Source of the DNA: Bufo bufo
Lineage: Eukaryota > Chordata > Amphibia > Anura > Bufonidae
DNA length: 64,000 nt
NCBI RefSeq assembly: GCF_905171765.1
Contig: NC_053397.1
Span: 6,949,677-7,013,676 of the forward strand
Direction: 5' to 3'
In this document: positions 1 to 10,400 of the stretch, piece after piece
Layout: each line of letters begins with the position of its first letter
Numbering within the stretch: the first letter of the stretch is position 1
Translations under genes and position numbers: made by a program
The notes under the pieces: generated by a model
Told to the model about the DNA's origin: nothing
Databases searched by the model: none
Seen by the model: the letters and a program-made list of their open reading frames with translations, nothing else

Positions 1-307
1 TATATATATGTGACCTGTATATGAGAGACGTCCTCTCTGTATATATATATATATGTGACCTGTATATGAGAGACGTCCTCTCTGTATATATATATATATA
101 TATATATGTGACCTGTATATGAGAGACGTCCTCTCTGTGTATATATATATGTGACCTGTATATGAGAGACGTCCTCTCTGTATATATATATATGTGACCT
201 GTATATGAGAGACGTCCTCTCTGTATATATATATATATGTGACCTGTATATGAGAGACGTCCTCTCTGTATATATATATATGTGACCTGTATATGAGAGA
301 CGTCCTC

Positions 308-343
<36 letters not shown>

Positions 344-545
344 ACCTGTATATGAGAGACGTCCTCTCTGTATATATATATATGACCTGTATATGAGAGA
401 CGTCCTCTCTGTATATATATATGTGACCTGTATACGAGAGACGTCCTCTCTGTATATATATATGTGACCTGTATACGAGAGACGTCCTCTCTGTATATAT
501 ATATGTGACCTGTATATGAGAGACGTCCTCTCTGTATATATAACC
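1..545. repeat. TA-rich minisatellite with palindromic core
   Basis: Roughly a dozen units alternate a (TA)n tract of variable length with a constant block reading gtgacctgtatatgagag followed by acgtcctctctg. The constant block contains the 6-bp palindrome GACGTC inside the near-palindrome gagagacgtcctctc, so each unit can extrude a small hairpin. Unit length varies from about 40 to 60 bp because of the TA tract. The array lies in intron 1 of BRK1 and runs off the left edge. Two units carry tatacgag instead of tatatgag. Confidence 0.95.
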
Positions 546-636
546 TGTATATGATGTGTGTTTATAGGGTGACATCCTGTTCAGCATATCGTGATACCTG
601 TCCCCTCCCCCCGACCTGTCATGTCGCGATACTGAC

Positions 637-754
637 CAAACGAGTTGAGGAAGTCGGCGATCTTCTTGATGCTGCTGGTGATCACCTCGATGTACTCCCG
701 GTTGGCCCAGTCCTGGTGGATCTCCCTCTGCACCGGGTCCTCCTGGCTGGCCAT
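637..754 (-). CDS. BRK1: BRK1 exon 1 (SCAR/WAVE complex subunit BRICK1), 5' end only
   Basis: This exon encodes the first 39 residues of BRK1 (HSPC300), the smallest subunit of the five-protein WAVE regulatory complex, which activates Arp2/3 actin nucleation downstream of Rac. The translation starts [16 protein letters not shown] and ends [10 protein letters not shown], nearly identical to mammalian BRK1. The ATG at 754 is in a good context and the frame matches the conserved start. The exon ends after the first base of the next codon, followed by a GT donor at 636-635 (G|GTCAGT), which is the expected phase for the following Asp codon. The remaining coiled-coil exons must lie to the left of the window, since 1-636 holds only intron and minisatellite. 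The protein is normally about 75 residues. Confidence 0.93.
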
Positions 755-1085
755 CTTCCCTTCTCCTCCGTGAGCTGCCGATGAGCCACAGCGCCACCTG
801 CAGGAGGAGCCAATACCATCCTCGTCACATCCGAGGCGCTGGCGGCCATTTTCGTGTCTGGCAGAGCCACATCCTGCACTGCTGGGCGCCATCACAGTTA
901 TGGGCACAACAACCATTTACTAGCAGAGTTTCCCCATGTATGGAATACGCAGATTGTCTGCGGCAGCAGAACACGCCATGTTAGAGGCTGGCAAAGCTTC
1001 AGCAGCGTGTGGGCGGGGCTGTGTACGGAAGATCAGAGCGACCAAACTACCGCGGACCGCGCCCCAGCCACTGTGGAGAGTGGTC
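755..1085 (-). promoter_or_regulatory. BRK1: Probable BRK1 5' UTR and promoter
   Basis: The segment upstream of the BRK1 ATG is relatively GC- and CpG-rich, contains repeated GGCGGCCAT-type motifs and a GC box (GGGCGGGGC, 1011-1019), and lacks recognisable repeats. That fits a TATA-less housekeeping promoter. The transcription start is not visible, so the limits are approximate. Confidence 0.4.
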
Positions 1086-1089
1086 CTGT

Positions 1090-1240
1090 GATACAGTGTT
1101 TTACATCATGGGATTAGATACAGCAGACTGTATCACAGAGGATAGGAGATACACCACTCAGTAGACAGTATCATGTTATAGGCTTAGATACCACAGACAG
1201 TATCACACATGACAGGTTTAGATACAGTAGTATAAGGGGT
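1090..1240. repeat. Degenerate short repeat of the gatacag-type
   Basis: Variants of a 35-40 bp motif built around ttagatacagcagacagtatcac recur about four times, each with an internal inverted pairing of gatac and gtatc. It is probably a decayed tandem or SINE-like repeat; no family could be named. Confidence 0.45.
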
Positions 1241-2565
1241 GCACCGAGCCTTTCTGCTGACTGAGGCGAAAACTGAAACCCCCCCCCCCCCCCACATACC
1301 AACTTCTTAACTTCATTTTGCCATCTTTAATACTGTGCCCCCCAATACTATACTGCAGAGACAGATAACCCCCACACAGACAGCGCCCTATAGAATGACT
1401 GCACCCAGCACTTCTAGTGCCGTAACCGTAGTGTCCTCCAGAAATAATCCCGCTAACCCCAAGAGACCAGCCAACAATAATACTTCTCTGCCAGAGTAAC
1501 TGTGGTAACAGTGCACCCATTAGTAATAATGCCCCCTATAATGTGTGCCTGTACAAAGAATCCCCCTTTATAATGCATTCCAGTAAGCTAAATCCTCCTT
1601 ATAACATGTGTCAGTGCAGAAAACCGGCCCCTTTTAGTGCCCCCAGTACAACATATCCCCCGTCATGGCCCCCGTAGACTGTGTGCCCCATAGCGCTTTC
1701 CCTAGTCACAAAATAACCCCATTGTGGCCGAACGGCATCATCTCCGATCCTTTCCTCCATTCTCTGTCAGCGATGCAGCAGCGCAGGACGCGGACTTCTT
1801 CTAGTCTGTGCCCTGCGCAGTAATGACGACAGCGGCCTCCGACAGGCTGCAGGATCCATTAGAGGAAACGGCGGGCCGGGGAGACATCGCTCCGGTGCAT
1901 TCAACTGTATTGTTGTCCTGAGTACAGAGATGCAGTTGAATATGTAGAGATGAGCGTTTCCAGAATGGAAGCGACCATGGCCCGTCCGCTGCCCCCCTCG
2001 TCCCTACCTGGTGCGATGGCCTCACCGGCGGTGCACCCCTGAGTAGTATCACGCGGTAGGCTTAGAGACAGCTGCCCTTTGGTCACATAAATCGGCTAAC
2101 GTCTATTGAAGTGGACAGAACGTCCTCTTGTTGACGCTGTTCTTTTCTCCGCCATGTTGGATCTTCCATTGTAATCTGCAGTTTGCTGTAACTGTTGTAT
2201 CCGCGGTGGGGGGGAGGTTTCGGGATTGTTGGCGGTGGCGCACGTTGTGTCTCCTGGCTCAGCCGGTATTATTGACCATGAGGTGATGTAGGGATTGGGG
2301 GAGATCCTTCTACAGAAGAGGTCTTCGACTACCCAAAGGGAAGGGGGGGGGGGGTCTTATTATTTGACCAATGGCTTTCTTTCCATATCCCATACATGGC
2401 AGACGGCACCGGTGTACTGCAGGCTTATAACGCTGACCTATGTATGTCTGCAATAGGCCGAGGGACTACAACCCCCAACAGGTGGCAGTGCATGTTCTCT
2501 GGATACACTAGAAGGCAGCATTATAGCATGGACACTGCTATAAGACGGCTCAGAGGAGATGGACT
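1241..2565. other. Intergenic, no gene seen
   Basis: Only short open frames without recognisable motifs occur here. There is a C-homopolymer near 1280, a G-homopolymer near 2346, and a moderately GC-rich patch around 1750-2050. None supports a coding call. Confidence 0.6.
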
Positions 2566-2569
2566 TACA

Positions 2570-3737
2570 TCTTTAATAGGGTTGAAAAAAATAATAATAT
2601 AAGTCCATCAAGTTCAACCAAGGGATCGGTGGGGGCGCGAATCCCAGAAGGAAGTGAGGCTCGGATTTCTACACATTTCCATCAGCATTAATGTTGTTTA
2701 CTTATAAGAATTAATTTAAACCCGTCCACTGTCCCCGGGTTTTTCTGAGGAAGTCCATTCCACAGATTCACTGTTCTTACAGTAAAGAAGCTTTGACCCT
2801 TCTGCAGACTGAACTTTTTCCTCTCCAGTCGGAGGCAGCGCCCCCTTGTCTTCTGAGGGCATTTTACATGGAACAGTTTTTCACCGTATTCTTTGTATGG
2901 CCCATTTATATATTTGTACAGGTTAATCATGTCCCCCCTTAGACGTCTCTTCTCAAGACTAAATACATTAAGTTCTTCAAATATTTCTTCATAACTCAGA
3001 CCCTCCAGGCCCCTCATCAGTTTAGTCGCTCTCCTCTGTATTCTCTCCAGCTCCAGGGCCTCCTTTCTATGGACTGGTGCCCAGAACTGGACTGCATATT
3101 CCACATGAGGCCGCACCAACGCTTTGTAAAGTGGTAATATTACATCCCTGCCCGCGAGTCCATGCCTCGTATAATGCATGACAATATCCTGGTGGCCTTA
3201 GAAGCAGCTGATTGACATTGTGCTGTTATTTAATCTACCATCTACAAGGACACCCAAATCCTTCTCTATAAGTGACTCTCCAGTGTTACATCCCCTAGGA
3301 CATATGGAGCACGGAGATTATTACTACCAAGACGCAGAACTTTACATTTGTCCACATTGAACCTCATTTGCCAAGTTGATGCCCAATCACTCAGTGTCCC
3401 AGTCAGCTTGTAGTTTGTGGACATCTTCCATAGACCGTACAGTTCTACACAGCTTAGTGTCATCTGCAAAAATAGAAACAGTACTACTACTCCCATCTTC
3501 TATATCATTAATAAATAAAATAATAGAGGGCCCAGCACTGAACCTTGGGGTCACCACTTATAACCTGGGACCATTCTGAACAGGAATCATTGACCACAAC
3601 TCTCCGGACACGGTCCTTCATCCAGTTTTCAATCCAATTACAAAATATACTTTCCAAACCTATAGACCTTACTTTACCTATTAAATGTCTATGAGGGACA
3701 GGATCAAAAGCCTCTGCAAAATCCAGAAACACTACAT
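2570..3737 (-). pseudogene. CR1/L2-type LINE, 3' part of reverse transcriptase ORF, decayed
   Basis: Read on the minus strand, the region encodes the C-terminal half of a jockey-superfamily reverse transcriptase. In order it shows VDVVFLDFAEAFDPVPH (RT palm), a damaged SGVPQGS-like motif near 3510-3560 (here SGDPKVQ), FADDTKLCRT near 3445-3475, then the terminal domain LYKALVRPHVEYAVQFWAP and LEKRRLRGDMINLYKYI. Frames shift between blocks, so it is not translatable. The 3' end carries a conserved tail (ttgaacttgatggactta) at about 2590-2605 followed by short A/T repeats. The LINE is interrupted at 3737 by a tandem array derived from its own sequence and resumes beyond it at 5704 and 6641. Confidence 0.85.
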
Positions 3738-5703
3738 CCACAGCCGCCCCTATGTCCAGGCTTCTACTCACCTCACTACATCCACAGCCGCCCCTCTGTC
3801 CAGGCTTCTACTCACCTCACTATATCCACAGCCAGCCCCTCTGTCCAGGCTTCTTCTCACCTCACTACATCCACAGCCGCCCCTCTGTCCAGGCTTCTTC
3901 TTACCTCACTACATCCTCAGCCGCCCCTCTGTCCAGGCTACAACTCACCTCACTACATCCACAGCCGCCCCTCTGTCCAGGCTTCTACTCCTCACCTCAC
4001 TACATCCACAGCCGCCCTCTGTCCAGGCTACTACTCAAATCACTACATCCACAGCCCCTCTATCCAGGCTTCTACTCGCCTCACTACATCCACAGCCGCC
4101 CCTCTGTCCAGGCTACTACTCGCCTCACTACATCCACAGCCGTCCCTCTGTCCAGGCTACTACTCGCCTCACTACATCCACAGCCGTCCCTCTGTCCAGG
4201 CTTCTACTCACCTCACTACATCCACAGCCGCCCCTCTGTCCAGGCTTCTACTCACCTCACTACATCCACAGCCTCCCCTCTGTCCAGGCTTCTACTCACC
4301 TCACTACATCCACAGCCTCCCCTCTGTCCAGGCTTCTTCTTACCTCACTACATCCACAGCCACCCCTCTGTCCAGGCTTCTACTCGCCTCACTGCATCCA
4401 CAGCCCCTCTGTCCAGGCTACTACTCACCTCACTACATCCACAGCCGCCCCTTTGTCCAGGCTACTACTCATCTCACTACATCCACAGCCGCCCCTCTGT
4501 CCAGGCTTCTACTCATCTCACTACATCCACAGCCGCCCCTCTGTCCAGGCTTCTTCTCACCTCACTACATCCACAGCCGCCCCTCTGTCCAGGCTTCTAC
4601 TTACCTCACTACATCCTCAGCCGCCCCTCTGTCCAGGCTACAACTCACCTCACTACATCCACAGCCGCCCCTCTGTCCAGGCTTCTACTCCTCACCTCAC
4701 TACATCCACAGCCGCCCTCTGTCCAGGCTACTACTCAAATCACTACATCCACAGCCCCTCTATCCAGGCTTCTACTCGCCTCACTACATCCACAGCCGCC
4801 CCTCTGTCCAGGCTACTACTCGCCTCACTACATCCACAGCCGCCCCTCTGTCCAGGCTACTACTCGCCTCACTACATCCACAGCCGTCCCTCTGTCCAGG
4901 CTACTACTCGCCTCACTACATCCACAGCCGTCCCTCTGTCCAGGCTTCTACTCACCTCACTACATCCACAGCCGCCCCTCTGTCCAGGCTTCTACTCACC
5001 TCACTACATCCACAGCCTCCCCTCTGTCCAGGCTTCTACTCACCTCACTACATCCACAGCCTCCCCTCTGTCCAGGCTTCTTCTTACCTCACTACATCCA
5101 CAGCCACCCCTCTGTCCAGGCTTCTACTCGCCTCACTACATCCACAGCCGCCCCTCTGTCCAGGCTACTACTCACCTCACTACATCCACAGCCGCCCCTT
5201 TGTCCAGGCTACTACTCATCTCACTACATCCACAGCCGCCCCTCTGTCCAGGCTTCTACTCATCTCACTACATCCACAGCCGCCCCTCTGTCCAGGCTTC
5301 TACTCATCTCACTACATCCACAGCCGCCCCTCTGTCCAGACTACTACTCACCTCACTACATCCACAGCCGCCCCTCTGTCCAGGCTACTACTCCCCTCAC
5401 TACGTCCACAGCCGCCCCTCTGTCCAGGCTACTACTCACCTTACTACATCCGCAGCCGCCCCTCTGTCCAGACTACTACTCACCTCACTACATCCACAGC
5501 TGCCCCTCTGTCCAGGCTTCTACTCGCCTCACTACATCCACAGCAGCCCCTCTGTCCAGACTACTACTCACCTCACTACATCCACAGCCGCCCCTCTGTC
5601 CAGGCTTCTACTCGCCTCACTACATCCACAGCCGCCCCTCTGTCCAGGCTACTACTCACCTCACTACATCCACAGCCGCCCCTCTGTCCAGGCTACTACT
5701 CAC
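3737..5703. repeat. 44-bp minisatellite derived from LINE RT sequence (about 45 copies)
   Basis: The unit reads cactacatccacagccgcc followed by cctctgtccaggcttctactcacct, about 44 bp, with variants (ctact/cttct, cgcc/cacc). On the minus strand one unit encodes EVSRSLDRGAAVDVV, which continues in frame into the adjoining LINE sequence VFLDFAEAFD, so the array is an internal expansion of the LINE. Both flanks of the array are LINE sequence. A higher-order duplication is visible: a distinctive stretch with inserted ctc and the variant caaatcac occurs at 3981-4060 and again exactly 700 bp later at 4681-4760. The long open frames across it arise because the unit has no stop in several frames; they are not genes. 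Confidence 0.93.
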
Positions 5704-5728
5704 CTCCTCATAAAAACAAGTCAGGTTA
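5704..5728 (-). pseudogene. LINE fragment between array and fold-back element
   Basis: This short piece (tcctcataaaaacaagtcag) is the upstream continuation of the same LINE reading frame, coding for residues like PDLFLYEEV on the minus strand. It joins the array on the left and the inserted transposon on the right. Confidence 0.7.
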
Positions 5729-6640
5729 GGCCTCTTTCACACGGGTGTTGCAGGAAAATGTGTGGGTGCGTTACGGGAACACCCGTGATTTTTCCGCGTG
5801 AGTGCAAAACATTGTAGTGCATTTCGCACTCGCGTGAGAAAAATCGCACATGTTTGGTACCCAAACCCGAACTTCTTCACAGAAGTTCGGGCTTGGGATC
5901 GGTGTTCTGTAGATTGTATTATTTTCCCTTTATAACATGGTTATAAGGGAAAATAGCATTCTGAATACAGAATGCATAGTAAAATAGCGCTGGAGGGGTT
6001 AAAAAATAAATAAAAATAATTTAACTCCCCTTAATCCACTTGCTGGCGCTGCCAGCATCTCGTCTGTCTCCTTCTTTGCTGAACAGGACCTGTGCTGACG
6101 TCACTCCAGTCATCACATGATCCATCACATGACCCATCACCATGGTAAAAGATCATGTGATGACCGGAGTGACGTCACCACAGGTCCTGTTGCTGCACAC
6201 AGCTAAGATGAAGACAGAAGGAGATGCCGGCTGCAGTAGCAAGTGGATTAAGGCGACTAAAAAATTATTTTAACCCCTCCAGCCCTATTGTACTATGCAG
6301 TCTGTATTCAGAATGCTATTATTTTCCCTTATAACCATGTTATAAGGGAAAATAATAATGATTGGGTCTCCATCCCGATCGTCTCCTAGCAACCGTGCGT
6401 GAAATTCACACCGCATCCGCACTTGCTTGCGATTTTCACGCAACCCCATTCACTTCTATGGGGCCTGCGTTGCGTGAAAAAGGCAGAATATAGAACATGC
6501 TGCGATTTTCACACAACGCACAAGTGATGCGTGAAAATCACCGCTCATGTGAACAGCCCCATAGAAATGAATGGGTCGGTATTCAGTGCGGGTGCAATGC
6601 GTTCAATCCGCGCGGAATACTCGCCCGTGTGAAAGGGGCC
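5729..6640. mobile_element. Harbinger-like fold-back MITE with TTA duplication
   Basis: Ends are inverted repeats (left ggcctctttcacacggg; right, reverse complement, ggcccctttcacacggg). The element is flanked by TTA (5726-5728 and 6641-6643), the TWA duplication expected of PIF/Harbinger elements. Most of the body is one long inverted repeat folding about position 6130: the arms share ccctccag, gacaggacctgtgctgacg-type and ttataagggaaaat blocks. It codes for nothing. It was inserted into the LINE, whose sequence resumes immediately at 6641. A 4-bp TTAG duplication is an equally good reading of the same bases. Confidence 0.8.
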
Positions 6641-6690
6641 TTAGTCTTCCAACTTCTGTCCTTGGTAAATCCTTGCTGGTTCTGACGTTA
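6641..6690 (-). pseudogene. LINE fragment, right side of the MITE insertion
   Basis: On the minus strand it encodes a run like SEPARIYQGQKLED, which joins in frame to PDLFL at 5704-5728 once the inserted element is removed. It therefore marks the same LINE copy and dates the insertion after the LINE. LINE similarity fades beyond about 6690. Confidence 0.65.
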
Positions 6691-7165
6691 CACTCCTGAG
6701 CCTGTCAGCATTATACAGTATCCACCGCTGTACAGCAGGAGGCGCCACCAGCAAACACCCCCCGGGCTGCTTGTTTGGACCATTCTATTAACACATTACA
6801 AAATGTTCTGCAACTTTCAAAAGAAAGTTTCAATTCTTTACCATACAAAGACCTGCTTGTTGTCAGTGACTTGAACCATTTCTACTTAATGCAGAGGCTG
6901 GAAACCTGTACATCAGCAGCAGAGACACCAGAGCGGCACACTTAACACATGGAGCAATGGATCCAGACTGATTTGTGCCTGCAGTATTCCACACCTATTC
7001 CTGCCATGTCAGTATACACTGTTCTTCCAGAATTGTATGCATGCAGCTGGAAGCGCAGTATGAACAGTCCTACTGAACCCATGAAGACAAGAGACTGCTG
7101 CAGCACGTGGAAGTCCGGTAGTAGAGCGAGGACACTGCAGACATGTGACCATATGAAATATAGAC
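6691..7165. other. ALAS1 3' flank, no gene
   Basis: The stretch holds one recognisable piece of the dispersed fold-back family whose end reads ctgcttgttgtcagtgac (near 6850-6880), and otherwise unremarkable sequence. Confidence 0.5.
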
Positions 7166-7171
7166 TTTAAT
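7166..7171 (-). terminator. ALAS1: Candidate ALAS1 polyadenylation signal
   Basis: ATTAAA on the minus strand, 84 bases past the ALAS1 stop codon. It is the closest good signal and would give a short 3' UTR. Confidence 0.5.
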
Positions 7172-7254
7172 AACAGATGTGACATTCATAGTGTGAACAG
7201 TGACCTCTGGATATACTATGTAGTGTGACTATAGACTCAGGCCCGGGGCCCGTG

Positions 7255-7415
7255 TTAGGCACTGGCTGATACGACTTTACTGAGGCCGGAGAAGTAGGAT
7301 TTCTCGCGTTCACTCATCACCTCGAAGTGCAGCGGCTGCCGGCAGAAGTTGCATTCAGCGCTGGAGTGCGGCTTCAGCTCCAGGCCCACCTCCTTCCAAG
7401 TGATCAGCAGCTTCT
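7255..7415 (-). CDS. ALAS1: ALAS1 exon 11 (last), with stop
   Basis: It encodes residues 569-621, the vertebrate-specific C-terminal extension ([18 protein letters not shown], ending [11 protein letters not shown]), followed by TAA at 7257-7255. Confidence 0.95.
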
Positions 7416-10400
7416 CTGTGGGACGAGCGGACATGTTAGCCAGCAGGAATGTAAAAGGACATTTCCAGTTTTCTGTACAAATTTTAATCTTTTAAGACTT
7501 GCAACTTTGTGTCTTCCCCAAGTCTATTGGCTGTCAGTGACTAGAAACATGGTTTACAACCAGAGGCTAAAAAGCCTGTATGGACCTAGTCCTGTTCACA
7601 TAGATACACTGTCACAAACCTGCAGCTGCACAAAGCTCTCCTGGATCCCACACTGACCCATAACCTGTAAACCAAGGATGTTTGGCAGGACTTGCACCCT
7701 CTCCACTACCTTACAGCTGCATTAACCATCTGCCAAGCTCGGGTGGAGCGCTCCTTTAAGACTTGCTTTTAGTATTAGTCACGTACCCAGGAAGTAGCTC
7801 ATCATCTGGGGGGTGTGGTGCGGGGTGGGCGCGATCCTCAGCATTTCCTCTCTGCGCGGGACTGTGGGGTAATTAATCGCTTGAACGTAGATGTTGTATT
7901 TGCTCATCATCTGATCACAGATCTCCGTGTTTTTGGCGGCATCTCCAACCTGGCGAGGAAGAGGAAGGACAGATTAGACAACCCTCTAATGGGTAGGCAA
8001 ATAAACCAGACAAGAGAAAGCGGCTCTGCCCACAGGAGCTGACAATCCATTGCATGCCAGACGGAAGGACTTGTAGTAATACGGGAAATCCCCGCTCCAT
8101 AGGATTATAAGTCATCCCATAATTAGGATTTCCCAGAAACTACCAGGAGTTGTGAAACCCTGGGCGCAGGAGAATCCTGTCCCCGGTGATGTCAGCAGTA
8201 CTCACCCTGATGGGGATGATGTGGCTGGGGCAGTGCACCACGGGGAGGCCGGCATCCATCAGCATCTGCCGCAGGAGCTTGACGTTGCGCTGGTGCTGAC
8301 GCCGCAGAGCCTGCCCCTCTTCACTCTTCAGCACCTGGACCGACGCCAGGGCTCCTCCCAGCAGCATCGGCGGCAGAGACGTGGTGAATATGAAGCCGGC
8401 GGCGTAGGAGCGGACCGTGTCGATCAGATGACTGGTGCTGGCGATGTAACCACCGACGCAGCCGAACGCTTTACCTGTCGAAGCAGAGATGCACTCATTT
8501 ACTTACTAATTCTTCAAGAGCTCAGCTTGTCAGTGAATGGAAACCCTCCAGACCTAATAATTCTCATAGTGTTTGCTACAAATGTATCCAGTCTAACCAG
8601 TAACAGAGGCTACAGACTGATACATGTAACTCCCACCCCTAATACCCATGTGTCAGTCCTTTACATAGGTCTGTCATTCTATTCAGTAAAGGCAACACTT
8701 ACCCAGAGTGCCAGAGATGATATCCATCTTGTTCATGACGCCATCACGATCCCCTATACCGCCCCCCCGGGCACCGTATAGCCCCACTGCGTGAACTTCA
8801 TCCACAAATGTGATGGCTCCGTATTCGTGCGCTATGTCACACAACTCCTCCAGGGGGCAGACCGCGCCTGCAAGACATGAACACCTCAGAACGAAGGCCG
8901 ACAAGGAAGAAGGAAACAAGAATTTCTAGGGACATGTCCTCCGACAAAAGGACAACACCCCTGCGTGACGCTGGATACACAGAAGCAGCAATAGTGGACT
9001 TCCCCGTAAATTTACTTCCTTTACAATTTGCACACGTTAAACCTCCGACCTGCGGGGGTCACAGGTGACATCAGCTCCTGAGGTTACATCAGACACCCAA
9101 TATACTGGCGCACTACCTACGTTTAACATAGAATTACGGTACCTGCACGCGGCACTCCACGTAAGGCTACTTTAACACTAGTGGCAGTCTTCTCCGGCAT
9201 GTCGTAGTTTTACTCCGGCCGCCGGAACTCCGGCCCGCCCCCATTATAGTCAATGGGGCTGGAACGGCACGAGTGCACTAGCGGCAGCAGCACGGATCCA
9301 GCAGGACAGACTGCCGCTAGCGTGAAACTAGCCGTTTGCAGTTTTTGCACCAGAATCAAACCATTGATGCGAGGGATGAGCGAATTTCATATTTTGATGT
9401 TCGTGTTGTGGCATTTACTGAATTGCGTTACCAGGGACCATGACGGAACGCCTTTAGAGGCTTTCCGTTATTCATTCCGTCATAATAGAAGTCTATGGCC
9501 TGCATAATGGATCTGTCCTATTTACGTTATGCAGGGGAGTCCTCTCCTGTGTAACGGAAACCGGACAGATCCATTATGCAGCCCATAGACTTCTATTATG
9601 ACGAAATGAATAACGGAAAGCCTCTCAAGGCGTTCTGTCATGGTCCCTGGTAACGCAATTCAGTAAATACCACAACACGAACTTCAAAATATGAAATTCG
9701 CTCACCCCTAATTGATGCATTGGATTTCAAAATCCGCACCGCAGGTCGATCTCCGCACCGCGTAGATGAAGTTTTGGAAAAAAACTCTTCTACTTCTGCA
9801 CGAAAATCCGTGTGCAATACGCACCACGAGGGGCATTTAGCGGGACTGTTACGCCAATTATCTGGTGTGAAAATGTCAGGAGTGATGTTACATGCAACTT
9901 TCTCAGTAAAATGTCGCTGCTTATTGTGACCTCCGCCTCTGAGAAGTACGGCGGTCTGTACGTTTTTTGGGGTTTTAGGTCGCAGCCAGTCGCACAGAAC
10001 GGCGCTGTAAACATGGACACGTCTTAGTACTGAGCGCCTCGTCTGGGGTAACAAGGAAACCACCAAAATAAGGTAGGGGGGGCAATTTAATGTAGATTAA
10101 GCTTAATCAGACTGGCCCATTACAATAAACAGTCTGTTTTACTCACTAATTTAAATATCTCTGCTTGCCGTCACTGAATTAGAATATTCTTGTATATATC
10201 CAGACCTAATGCCTCTGACAGCTGAGTATTTGCTACCCTGTGGTATACAGAGTGTGGACTTCAGACTGATACATTGTAACAAACCATCAGGACAGGAGAG
10301 GGATTTGTGCTGCAGACCCATTTACCCTGCAAGTCGTTTAGACAATCAGCGGAGAGAAGGGTCTGCGCCACAAGCTTCCTCTGGATCAACTGGCAGCAAG

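Noticed and set aside
3685..5817. 710-residue open frame in the 44-bp array
   Set aside because: The unit lacks stop codons in several frames, so long frames are automatic. The true coding sense was the LINE on the opposite strand.
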